Assembly: GCA_003327425.1 (NCBI GenBank)
Contig: QOQW01000031.1
Span: forward strand, 1 to 64,000
Reading direction: 5' to 3'
Source: Candidatus Ozemibacter sibiricus
GTDB lineage: Bacteria > Muiribacteriota > Ozemobacteria > Ozemobacterales > Ozemobacteraceae
DNA: 64,000 bases
Shown: one piece after another, positions 19,006 to 26,176 of the stretch
Numbering within the stretch: the first letter of the stretch is position 1
How the letters are laid out: each line of letters begins with the position of its first letter
Notes under the pieces: model-generated
Database searches by the model: none
Told to the model about the DNA's origin: nothing
Seen by the model: the letters and a program-made list of their open reading frames with translations, nothing else
Translations under genes and position numbers: made by a program

Positions 19006-19900
19006 ATGGACCATCGCTCCGGATCAGGCCGGCCGTCGGCTCGACCTCGCCCTGGCGGCCCACCTGACCGAACTGTCACGGTCCATGGTGCAGGAGTTGA
19101 TCAAGAACGGGGCCGTCACCGTGGATGGCAAACCCGGGAAGCCCAGCCAGAAACTGCGGGGCGGCGAACGCGTGAGCTGCCTGCTCCCGGAACCGCCTCC
19201 GCCGCCCACCCTGCAGGCCACGGCCATGGACCTGCCCATCCTGTTCGAAGATGAGCACCTGATCGCGATCGACAAACCGGCCGGCCTGGTGGTCCATCCC
19301 GGGGCCGGCCGGGAGACGGCCAGCGTGGTCGCGGCGGTCCTGGCCCACTGCCCGCTGAGCCCGATCGGCGCGCCGCTGCGACCGGGGGTGGTCCATCGGC
19401 TCGATAAGGCCACCAGCGGCGTCCTGCTGCTGGCCAAAACGCAGGCGGCGCACCAGCGACTGGCCCGCCAGTTCGCTGCCCGCACCACCGAGAAGGAATA
19501 TCTGGCCATCATCCAGGGCCATCCCCGCGAGGCGGCCGCCCGCATCGAAGTGGCCATCGAACGCGATCGGCTGCACCGCCAGCGCATGAAAGCGACCCCC
19601 GCCGGCCACGGGCGCATGGCGATCAGCTCCTACCAGGTACTGGAGCGCCTCAAGGGCGCCGCGCTGGTTCGCGTGCGCATCGAAACGGGGCGGACGCACC
19701 AGATCCGTGTGCATATGGCCTACATCGGGCACCCCCTGCTGGGAGATGTGACGTATGGCGGCCGCCGGTTCGCGGGCAAAGCCGTTCATTTCCTGCATGC
19801 CCGCCGGCTGGCTCTGACGCATCCGATGACCGGCGCTCCCCTCGTCCTGGAAGCGCCTCTGCCCCCGGCCTTCGAGCAGGCGCTCGCCACCTTGCGATGA
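18989..19900 (+). CDS. rluD: RluA/RluD-family 23S rRNA pseudouridine synthase
   Basis: This 303-residue enzyme isomerises uridine to pseudouridine in large-subunit rRNA. An N-terminal S4 RNA-binding domain (about residues 15-75, RLDLALAAHLTELSRSMVQE) precedes the catalytic domain. That domain has IDKPAGLVVHPGAG, the catalytic Asp D139 in HRLDKATSGVLLLAK, and RTHQIRVHMAYIGHPLLGD. The length suits the RluD/RluA group. The exact target uridines cannot be told from sequence. lspA-lgt-rluD style linkage is common in bacteria and supports the call. Confidence 0.93.
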   Translation: MNRRVEWTIAPDQAGRRLDLALAAHLTELSRSMVQELIKNGAVTVDGKPGKPSQKLRGGERVSCLLPEPPPPPTLQATAMDLPILFEDEHLIAIDKPAGLVVHPGAGRETASVVAAVLAHCPLSPIGAPLRPGVVHRLDKATSGVLLLAKTQAAHQRLARQFAARTTEKEYLAIIQGHPREAAARIEVAIERDRLHRQRMKATPAGHGRMAISSYQVLERLKGAALVRVRIETGRTHQIRVHMAYIGHPLLGDVTYGGRRFAGKAVHFLHARRLALTHPMTGAPLVLEAPLPPAFEQALATLR

Positions 19901-20023
19901 CCCGACCGCCGCGCCCCGCCGCTTCCCTGACCCTGCCCAGCGAGGCATCTTCGGCCTCGCCCGACGGCATTGCCGAGATCCATCCGAGGGGGGCCCGATC
20001 GGGAGGGACGGCCGCTCGGCGGT

Positions 20024-20052
20024 TTGACTGTCCCGAGCCCCTGTGCTACGTT
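20024..20052 (+). promoter_or_regulatory. extended -10 promoter for pilin-like gene
   Basis: TTGACT (20024-20029), 17 nt, then TACGTT (20047-20052) preceded by TGC. The expected start near 20059 gives almost no leader before ATG 20062 or 20068. Confidence 0.55.
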
Positions 20053-20067
20053 CCGAAGAGGATGCGC

Positions 20068-20463
20068 ATGACCCACGCCTGTTCCCGCACCGGGGGATTC
20101 GGTCTGTATGCCGTAGCGCTGTTGTCCATGATGGTGCTGCTGGCCATCATGTACTTTTTCCCGCAATATGTGAACATGCGCACGGGCATCTATCGGATTT
20201 CGTGCAAGGAGATCCGCAAAAAGGTCGAGCGGGCGGTCGCCGATTACGATGCCAACAACACCATGACCATCATCAAACCCGGCAAACCCATCGATCTGGA
20301 TTTCCTCAAGGAAACCGGGTTCCTGGCCGAAGTGCAGTATTGCCCTGACAAGGGAACCTACAAATTCGGTCCTTCGGGAGAGGTGATCTGCACCGCCCAT
20401 CCCGAACCGGTGGCCAGCGGCCCGACCCTGGCGCCCGCGCCCGAAGGGCCGAGCCGCCGATAG
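20068..20463 (+). CDS. degenerate type IV pilin-like protein
   Basis: A 131-residue protein with a pilin-like N-terminus. RTGG precedes FGLYAVALLSMMVLLAIMYF, a single hydrophobic helix beginning right after Gly as in prepilins. The conserved Glu5 is absent (Ala). The C-terminal block CPDKGTYKFGPSGEVICTAH matches the pattern of small pilin/ComGC-like proteins in which two Cys and a His close the globular domain. ATG 20068 is favoured because AGAGG (20057-20061) is six to seven bases before it; ATG 20062 is also in frame. It may be a minor pilin or a membrane-bound regulator. It stands apart from both pilin clusters and next to a HAMP protein. Confidence 0.65.
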   Translation: MTHACSRTGGFGLYAVALLSMMVLLAIMYFFPQYVNMRTGIYRISCKEIRKKVERAVADYDANNTMTIIKPGKPIDLDFLKETGFLAEVQYCPDKGTYKFGPSGEVICTAHPEPVASGPTLAPAPEGPSRR

Positions 20464-20515
20464 GCAAGCGGGGTGCGCCTGCCCCAGACCCTGGACTCAC
20501 GCTTCGGGAGGACCC

Positions 20516-21151
20516 ATGGCCAAGCATCGCAGACGGACGTTCCTCATCAAGACCGGCCTCCAGCTCCGCTACATGGGGGTGATCGTCTCCACCATGCTGC
20601 TGGTGGCTTTCGGCGTCGGCTGGATCATCTATTCCACTTCGTGGAACAGGATCGTCGGCACCCCCGACCTGACCATCGACAAGCTGGCCGAAATCTTCGA
20701 CGCCGTGAACGCCATTCTGATCAAATGGGTGGCCATCTTCATCGTGGTCATTGCCTCGCTGTCGGTGTTCGTCTCGCACAAGATCGCTGGACCGGTCTAT
20801 CGCTTCGAGCGCTCCGCCAAGGTCATCGCCTCGGGCGACCTGACCCAGCGGGTGCGCCTGCGCCACGGCGACGAACTCCGAGAACTGCAAGATGCCTTCA
20901 ACACCATGACCGATGCTCTGTGCGAGATGGTCAAGAAAGACCGCGAAGTCATCCAGCGCCTGGTCGTGGCCGGCAACCGGCTCAACGAAACCCTTAAAAA
21001 GAATAAGCAAGATCCGCAGGCCATCGAGGCGGTCGCCCGCGACCTCTATGGCATCATCGAGGAGTTGCGCAAAGTCACCAAAGGGTTCAAGATCGACCCC
21101 GACCCCGCTCGCGCGGCCGGCGATTCTGAAGCAGACGGCACGCCCTCCTGA
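20516..21151 (+). CDS. HAMP-domain membrane protein without output domain
   Basis: A 211-residue protein with two TM helices (about residues 22-44 and 70-91) separated by a short periplasmic loop. A HAMP domain follows (IAGPVYRFERSAKVIASGDL and LRHGDELRELQDAFNTMTD), then a helical, charged tail. There is no kinase, cyclase or methyl-accepting module, so it must signal through a partner or act structurally. GGGAGGA shortly before the ATG supports the start. It sits 52 nt after the degenerate pilin gene; the two may be cotranscribed and work together. Confidence 0.78.
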   Translation: MAKHRRRTFLIKTGLQLRYMGVIVSTMLLVAFGVGWIIYSTSWNRIVGTPDLTIDKLAEIFDAVNAILIKWVAIFIVVIASLSVFVSHKIAGPVYRFERSAKVIASGDLTQRVRLRHGDELRELQDAFNTMTDALCEMVKKDREVIQRLVVAGNRLNETLKKNKQDPQAIEAVARDLYGIIEELRKVTKGFKIDPDPARAAGDSEADGTPS

Positions 21152-21273
21152 TTCTTCCGCGTCCTCGCAGCGCTGGCTCGGGCTTCCACCATCGGCCCGT
21201 CGGGCCCCTGACCAACCAGGAAAGCCGCCTGAAACGCCTCCGTTCACGCACGAGAACGGTCTGACAAAAAAGC

Positions 21274-21302
21274 TTGACACCAAAGTTAGATTTGACTAAC
21301 TT
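21274..21302 (+). promoter_or_regulatory. promoter of rhodanese gene
   Basis: Perfect TTGACA (21274-21279), 17 nt, TAACTT (21297-21302). The -10 box and the spacer are covered by a palindromic operator. Confidence 0.7.
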
Positions 21303-21319
21303 ATATCTAGTGATCTAGA
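21283..21319 (+). promoter_or_regulatory. palindromic operator region, DtxR/IdeR-like
   Basis: Seven-base arms AAGTTAG and CTAACTT (21283-21289, 21296-21302) around ATTTGA overlap the -10 box. A second inverted repeat TCTAG/CTAGA follows at 21306-21319. The first resembles the GTTAG...CTAAC core of DtxR/IdeR metal-repressor sites. A repressor bound here would block RNA polymerase. The regulator's identity is inferred from resemblance only. Confidence 0.55.
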
Positions 21320-21358
21320 ATTCGGGTGCTTGCCAAGCGCACCCGCAAGGAGGAAACC

Positions 21359-21937
21359 ATGCGACATGCCATCATGCTCGCCCTGATCGTCGGCCTGCTG
21401 GCGACTCCCGCCGCCGTGCTGGCCGGAAGTTGCAGCTCGTCCTGCCGCACCACGTCCTGCGATACGCAGGAGACCTCGCAGTATGGGAAAGCGATGCAGA
21501 CCACCGGCGCTTGTCCCGTTACCGGGGCCCGGTCCATGCTGCCCACCTCTGCTCCCGAGCCCAGCAAAGCCGAAACCCCTGTCCCCTCATTGATCCAGCC
21601 ACATGAAGGGTTGATCAACACGCCGGGCCTTCTTGCCCTGATCCAGGCTCGGGCCCCGATGGTGCTCCTCGATGCCCGCTCCGCCAAGTGGGATGATGGA
21701 AAGCGGATCCCCGGAGCGAAGTCGCTCACCGCGGATGCCAGCCTGAAGGAGATCCGCAAGCACATCAAGTCGCAAGATCAACTGATCGTCACCTACTGCT
21801 CCGGTCTCACCTGCCCGGCCAGCAAAAACCTCTCGGACCGCCTGAAGAAACTCGGGTATAAGAATGTGATCGAATATCCCGAGGGTATCAAGGGCTGGAT
21901 GGAGGCCGGCCACCCAGTGGAGCACGCCAGGAAGTAG
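21359..21937 (+). CDS. exported rhodanese-domain protein
   Basis: A 192-residue exported protein. The signal peptide (residues 1-22, ending VLAG) is followed by a Cys-rich stretch (SCSSSCRTTSCDTQ) and a Pro-rich linker. A single rhodanese domain (about residues 85-188) follows, with LLDARSAKWDDGKRIPGA and active-site Cys147 in TYCSGLTCPASKNLS; a second Cys152 lies in the loop. Rhodaneses move sulfane sulfur or reduce disulfides or arsenate-like substrates; the periplasmic location and extra cysteines hint at thiol or metal chemistry. AAGGAGG precedes the ATG. The palindromic operator suggests metal-dependent control. Confidence 0.85.
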   Translation: MRHAIMLALIVGLLATPAAVLAGSCSSSCRTTSCDTQETSQYGKAMQTTGACPVTGARSMLPTSAPEPSKAETPVPSLIQPHEGLINTPGLLALIQARAPMVLLDARSAKWDDGKRIPGAKSLTADASLKEIRKHIKSQDQLIVTYCSGLTCPASKNLSDRLKKLGYKNVIEYPEGIKGWMEAGHPVEHARK

Positions 21938-21973
21938 CCAACCACAGGATGCCAGCCATCCTGTTCTGATACC

Positions 21974-21999
21974 GTCCCCCGCCCATCCGGGCGGGGGAC
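21974..21999 (+). terminator. strong hairpin after rhodanese gene
   Basis: Perfect 11-base arms GTCCCCCGCCC and GGGCGGGGGAC with a four-base loop, 37 nt after the rhodanese stop. The following bases (GTGTCTT) are only weakly T-rich. Confidence 0.7.
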
Positions 22000-22050
22000 G
22001 TGTCTTCCGACCTGTCACAGAGTATGATAGGATGCGGGCGGAGGTGACCC

Positions 22051-22248
22051 ATGGGAAACAACCTTTCACTGGTCTGTCCTTTGCTGCAGAAACCTTGCAT
22101 CACGGATGACTGCGCCTGGTGGGGACGGAAAGAAGCCAATTGCGTCGCCCGCATTCTGGCGAAGCTGCCCATCATGGGAGTCGATCCCCTCGAGGCATTG
22201 CTATCCGGGAAAAAGGACGCTCACCCGCCCCGCAGCGGCAAGGGCTGA
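22051..22248 (+). CDS. small Cys-rich protein
   Basis: A 65-residue protein with a GGAGGT ribosome site before the ATG and a TATGAT at 22023-22028 that may be its -10 box. Four cysteines, spaced C-x6-C-x4-C in CPLLQKPCITDDCAWW plus one 10 residues later (NCVARILAKLP), could bind a metal or an iron-sulfur cluster. Small proteins with this CPxxxKPCIxDxCAWW-like pattern occur in anaerobic bacteria without known function, as far as I recall. It is monocistronic between a terminator hairpin and a convergent kinase gene. Confidence 0.7.
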   Translation: MGNNLSLVCPLLQKPCITDDCAWWGRKEANCVARILAKLPIMGVDPLEALLSGKKDAHPPRSGKG

Positions 22249-22272
22249 CCCCCTCGCAGGCGGCCTGCCGCC

Positions 22273-24240
22273 TCAGCGAAGCGAGGCTGGGGCGGGCAAC
22301 CGCGCCAGAATGTCGGCCAGCGCGCGCATCTGGAAGGGTTTCTGCAGGAACCCGATCACCCCAGGGATCGTTTGCGCTCGTTCCAGGTCGGAGTGGGAAA
22401 ACCCGCTCATCAGGATCACCGGCAGGTCAGGCCAGCGTTGGCGGATGCGCCGTTGGGTCTCCATGCCATCGAGGCGAGGCATGGTGAGATCGAGCAGGAC
22501 ACCGCGCACCTTCGCCCCGAGGGTTTCCAGCAGGTCGAGCGCCGCCAGGCCGCTGTCGGCGGTGATCACCGCGTAGCCCAGCTCTTCAAGCATGGCTTGT
22601 CCGACACTCCGGACGCTCTCCTGATCGTCGACCAGGAGGATCGTCCCCGCCTGGGCCGCCGAAGAGGCGAGAGGCGGAAGCGGTTCCTCTGGAGAGGGCG
22701 CCATCGGGGCAGCCAGAGGAAAGAAGAGGCGGAAGCGGGACCCGCGATCAGGCGTGCTGTCAACGCCGATCGCTCCGTTGTGCGCGCGGACAATGCCCAG
22801 AACGGCGGCCAGGCCCAGTCCGCGACCGGGGAATTTGGTCGAGAAGAACGGCTCGAACAGGCGGCGACGGATTTCTTCGGCCATGCCGCAACCGGTATCG
22901 ACCACTTCGAGACAGACATAGGGGCCTGGGGGCAGCGACTCGCCCAGGGTCAGCCCGGAGAGGAGCGCCCGATCGCACTCACAGCGGCTGGTGGCGACCG
23001 TGACCGGGCCGGAACGATTGGTCATGGCCTCGCGGGCATTGTCGACCAGATTCAGCACCACCTGCCGGAGGGAGCCGGGATCGGCATCGATCTCGGGCAG
23101 AGGGTCCTGCAGGCGGAGTTCAACGGGAGCCTGGCGCGGGAAGGAGGGCTCGAGCGCGGAGGCCAGCGACCGCAGGAAGTCGTTGAGGGAAAGGCGCTGG
23201 CGAGCCATGGCCCGGTGGCCAGAGAAGGCCAGCATCTGCTGGCACAGAGTGCCGGCGCGGCGGGCGGCTTTCTCGACCTCGACCAGATTCCAGCGAGCGG
23301 GAGAATCGGGATCGAGCGAGCGGCCCATCAATTCGAGATGGCCCATCACCACCATCAGCAGATTGTTGAAATCGTGGGCGATGCCGCCAGCCAGCACCCC
23401 CAGGCTTTCGAGCCGTCGAGCCTGGTTGACCCGCTCCTCCCATTGCCGGCGTTCGTGCTCGAGCCGGTATTTTTCGCGGAGATCGCGCAGGATCCGGAAC
23501 ACCAGGCGCTGGCCGCCAATCTCGACGGTGCCCCCGCAGATCAGCTCGACCGGGATCGTCTGTCCGTTCCGATGCTGCAGGGGCACTTCCTGGCTGCGGG
23601 GGCGGCCAGGCGTCAGGCAGGTCTGCAGCCATTCCTCAACCATCGCCCGGTGATCGGGGGGGTGAAGCATCTGGTGCGGCATTCCCACCAGGGCTTCGCG
23701 TGGCCAGCCCGCCAGTTCGACAGCGAGGGGATTGGCGTCGAGGATCCGGCCCGATTCGAGATCGATCGCCAGAATGGCCACCGGGGCATTCTCGAACAGC
23801 GACCGATACTTCAGCTCATTCCGCCGCAGACCTTCTTCGGCCAACTTGCGATCATGGATGTCAAGGATGAGGGCCTGCTTGGAGATGCGACCGTCGGCAT
23901 GACGGATGGGGGTATTGACCACGTAGTACCAGCGATGGTCGAGAGGGCTGAGAACCTCCCAGCGGACGGTCTCGCCCCGTTGCACGCGGTCGTTGACGCA
24001 CCAGGGGCAGACGCTCGACCGTTTGTGGAGCACTTCATAGCACGGCTCGCCGATGGCGGCACGGCCGGTCCGTTCGATCAGACGCTGGTTCATGAACTCG
24101 ACCCGGAAGTCGGCCGAACAGATGTAGATCAGGCCATCGAAGGCCTCGATCATGGCCCGATACCGGATTTCGGTTTCCCGCGAGGGATCGGCGACAGACG
24201 GGGCAGAGACGAGTCCCGCCGGGGGAGCTGGATCTGCCAT
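22273..24240 (-). CDS. PAS-PAS hybrid sensor histidine kinase
   Basis: A 655-residue soluble hybrid kinase. It has two PAS domains (about residues 25-140 and 145-255), and the first carries several Cys (CSADFRVEF, CPWCVNDRV). A HisKA-like region follows with phosphoacceptor H289 in GGIAHDFNNLLMVVMGHLEL. Next are HATPase_c (VVDTGCGMAEEIRRRLFEPF and GRGLGLAAVLGIVRAHNG) and a C-terminal receiver whose phosphorylatable Asp is D584 (VLLDLTMPRLDGME). It has no TM helices, so it senses an internal signal. ATG 24240 was chosen for the GAGAGGA seven bases upstream; ATG 24270 is in frame. No response regulator gene is adjacent. Confidence 0.9.
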   Translation of the reverse strand: MADPAPPAGLVSAPSVADPSRETEIRYRAMIEAFDGLIYICSADFRVEFMNQRLIERTGRAAIGEPCYEVLHKRSSVCPWCVNDRVQRGETVRWEVLSPLDHRWYYVVNTPIRHADGRISKQALILDIHDRKLAEEGLRRNELKYRSLFENAPVAILAIDLESGRILDANPLAVELAGWPREALVGMPHQMLHPPDHRAMVEEWLQTCLTPGRPRSQEVPLQHRNGQTIPVELICGGTVEIGGQRLVFRILRDLREKYRLEHERRQWEERVNQARRLESLGVLAGGIAHDFNNLLMVVMGHLELMGRSLDPDSPARWNLVEVEKAARRAGTLCQQMLAFSGHRAMARQRLSLNDFLRSLASALEPSFPRQAPVELRLQDPLPEIDADPGSLRQVVLNLVDNAREAMTNRSGPVTVATSRCECDRALLSGLTLGESLPPGPYVCLEVVDTGCGMAEEIRRRLFEPFFSTKFPGRGLGLAAVLGIVRAHNGAIGVDSTPDRGSRFRLFFPLAAPMAPSPEEPLPPLASSAAQAGTILLVDDQESVRSVGQAMLEELGYAVITADSGLAALDLLETLGAKVRGVLLDLTMPRLDGMETQRRIRQRWPDLPVILMSGFSHSDLERAQTIPGVIGFLQKPFQMRALADILARLPAPASLR

Positions 24241-24292
24241 AGGGTTTCCTCTCCCAAGCCCTTGCGACATGGCAAGGGCGAGTGACCCGGGT

Positions 24293-24322
24293 ACTATCCT
24301 TCATACTCACGACCGGATCCAA
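24293..24322 (-). promoter_or_regulatory. possible promoter for hybrid kinase
   Basis: Minus strand TTGGAT (24322-24317), 18 nt, GATAGT (24298-24293), about 50 nt before the start codon. Both boxes are moderate matches. Confidence 0.35.
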
Positions 24323-24402
24323 CTTCAGGATGTACTACAAGTTGGGGAAAGTCAACCATTCCCGGGGGCGATCAGGGAGATCCCCCCAGAAGGTTGGGAG
24401 AT

Positions 24403-25884
24403 TCAGGGGTGAGGGGGGGCGGGAAGACCGGCGGCCAGGTAGGCCAGGAAGGCCTCCCGGACCAGGCCAGAAGGATCTCTGGCCCCGGTCGCCCGGGTAA
24501 ATTCGACAAACCCATCGCCGCCCTGGGCCAGAAAGTCGTTGAACGCCACGCGATACCGCTGGGAGGGCTCGAGAGCCGCACCGCTCTCCAAGCGTATCTG
24601 GCCGGTCGGATCCTGCTCCAGGCCGGCCCAGGCCAGACTCCCCAGGGAGGTCCCGCGGTGGAAGGCGGCAGCCAGGTCGGCGCCGGAGAGTTCGCCCGTC
24701 ACCACCACGTGATCGAAGGGCAAGGCGGTCAAGACCTGGCCGATGGTGAGCGGGCCGGCCGGCAGATCGCTCCGCACTCCCCCGCAATGGAACACGCCGA
24801 TGGGCACCCCGGATTGGCGGGCCACCGCGCGAGCGATCACCGCGGCGAACGACGGTCGACCATTCGCGTTGCGCAGCAATGGCTCCGGCAGGGTACCGGC
24901 CGACCGTTCGGTCACTGAGCGCAGGGCGGCCGTGGCGGACGCGAACAGTTCATCCACCGCCGGGTCGGATCTCAACCGACCCGCCTCGAGCAGATGGGAC
25001 CGGTATTCGAGGCGCCCGATCCCTTTCCCGCCGGGACCGGAGTAGATGGTCATCTCGCCGAGGTGCGAGCCATAGCCGCGGGTCTGCACGATCCAGACCC
25101 CATTGATCTGGCGGGGCTGGTCGAGCTGGTCCTGGCTGTGCCCGCCGAGGATGACGTCGAGTCCGGGCACGGCAACGGCCAATAGAAGATCGTAGGGATG
25201 CCCGCAATGGCTGAGGAGGACCACGAGATCGCATCCCTTCTCGCGCAGACGGGCGACTTCGCGCCGCAGCGCGGGAATCACCGGTTCGAGCCGCACCCCG
25301 TCGATATTGCGGGGGAAGGTGATCCGCGGCAGGTCTTCGGTCATGGCGGCGACGAACCCGACCCGCCAGCCGCCGATCGGCGCGATGGCGCTGGCGCGCC
25401 AGAGGCTGGCGCTCGCGGTGGCCAGCCGGAGGTTGGTACACAGCAGGGGGAAGCGCGCTCCCTGCTGGGCCGCCCGCAGCCCAGCCAGATCGTAGTCGAA
25501 ATCGTGGTTGCCGAGGGCGACCAGGGTGTAGCCGAGCAGGTTGTACAACTCGGTCATCAGGCGGCCCCGCGACAGGTTGACGACGGGGGCGCCCTGGAAG
25601 CGATCGCCGGCATCGACGAGGAGGTAGCGCCCACCGCCGGCCAGGGTGGCGAATTTGCGCTGGCGCAGGAGCGTCGCGAGCAGCCCCGGCCCTCCGACCA
25701 GGGGGGGATCGGCCACGCCCATCCATAGAGCGGGCGTCGGGGCGATGGTGCCATGCCAATCGTTGGTATGGAAGAGCGTGAGAGGGCGCGAGGCCCCCGC
25801 CTCCTGCGGCCAGGCCTTCCCGGCCCAGATGGCCAGCAGCATCATGGCGGCCACTCCCACCTGCATCAACTTGCGATGTTCCAT
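24403..25884 (-). CDS. exported 5'-nucleotidase/UshA-family metallophosphatase
   Basis: A 493-residue exported enzyme of the UshA/5'-nucleotidase family, which hydrolyses nucleotides or related phosphoesters in the periplasm. After a signal peptide (residues 1-26) comes the dinuclear-metal phosphoesterase domain: FHTNDWHGTI, LLVDAGDRFQG, ALGNHDFDYD, VLLSHCGHPYD and GGHSQDQL. The 5'-nucleotidase C-terminal domain follows, with FHCGGVRSDLPAG, LPFDHVVVTGELSG and FLAQGGDGF. All metal-binding motifs are present. The ATG lies only seven bases after a -10 box, implying a leaderless message. It lies 130 nt upstream of the hybrid kinase gene on the same strand. Confidence 0.9.
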   Translation of the reverse strand: MEHRKLMQVGVAAMMLLAIWAGKAWPQEAGASRPLTLFHTNDWHGTIAPTPALWMGVADPPLVGGPGLLATLLRQRKFATLAGGGRYLLVDAGDRFQGAPVVNLSRGRLMTELYNLLGYTLVALGNHDFDYDLAGLRAAQQGARFPLLCTNLRLATASASLWRASAIAPIGGWRVGFVAAMTEDLPRITFPRNIDGVRLEPVIPALRREVARLREKGCDLVVLLSHCGHPYDLLLAVAVPGLDVILGGHSQDQLDQPRQINGVWIVQTRGYGSHLGEMTIYSGPGGKGIGRLEYRSHLLEAGRLRSDPAVDELFASATAALRSVTERSAGTLPEPLLRNANGRPSFAAVIARAVARQSGVPIGVFHCGGVRSDLPAGPLTIGQVLTALPFDHVVVTGELSGADLAAAFHRGTSLGSLAWAGLEQDPTGQIRLESGAALEPSQRYRVAFNDFLAQGGDGFVEFTRATGARDPSGLVREAFLAYLAAGLPAPPHP

Positions 25885-25891
25885 GGGCGAG

Positions 25892-25921
25892 ATTGTATGC
25901 CACCTGCCCGCCAGGAGGCAA
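25892..25921 (-). promoter_or_regulatory. promoter of 5'-nucleotidase, leaderless arrangement
   Basis: Minus strand TTGCCT (25921-25916), 18 nt, TACAAT (25897-25892). Only seven bases separate the -10 box from ATG 25884, and no ribosome site is present. Confidence 0.6.
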
Positions 25922-26138
25922 TCATCGCGCCATGGTCCTCCTGGGCGTGGCCACGGAAACATCTTCCGAACGCGGAACGTAACCAGGGGTGAGACCCTAT
26001 CCCCGCCGATCGCTCCGACCATGTTCAGCCCCTCTGATGCGCGGGAAAAGGCGTTCGTCTCCCAGGCTGAGAAGGACGTTTGGCTAGATGGGCCCTGATA
26101 AGAAAGCAGGAGCGGTGAGCCGGTACCCTGGGTTGACC

Positions 26139-26147
26139 TGGTATACT
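26139..26147 (+). promoter_or_regulatory. extended -10 promoter of PLD gene
   Basis: TGG followed by TATACT (26142-26147) fits an extended -10 element. TTGACC at 26133 is too close to be its -35 box. The leader to ATG 26177 is about 25 nt. Confidence 0.5.
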
Positions 26148-26176
26148 GTTTACATCCACCTTCTGGGGGCAACCTC

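Noticed and set aside
22372-24285. 637-codon plus-strand open frame
   Set aside because: Complement of the hybrid histidine kinase; composition of a shadow frame and no start signals.
26133-26147. TTGACC plus TATACT as a classical promoter of the PLD gene
   Set aside because: Only three bases separate the two boxes; the extended -10 element alone is the better reading.
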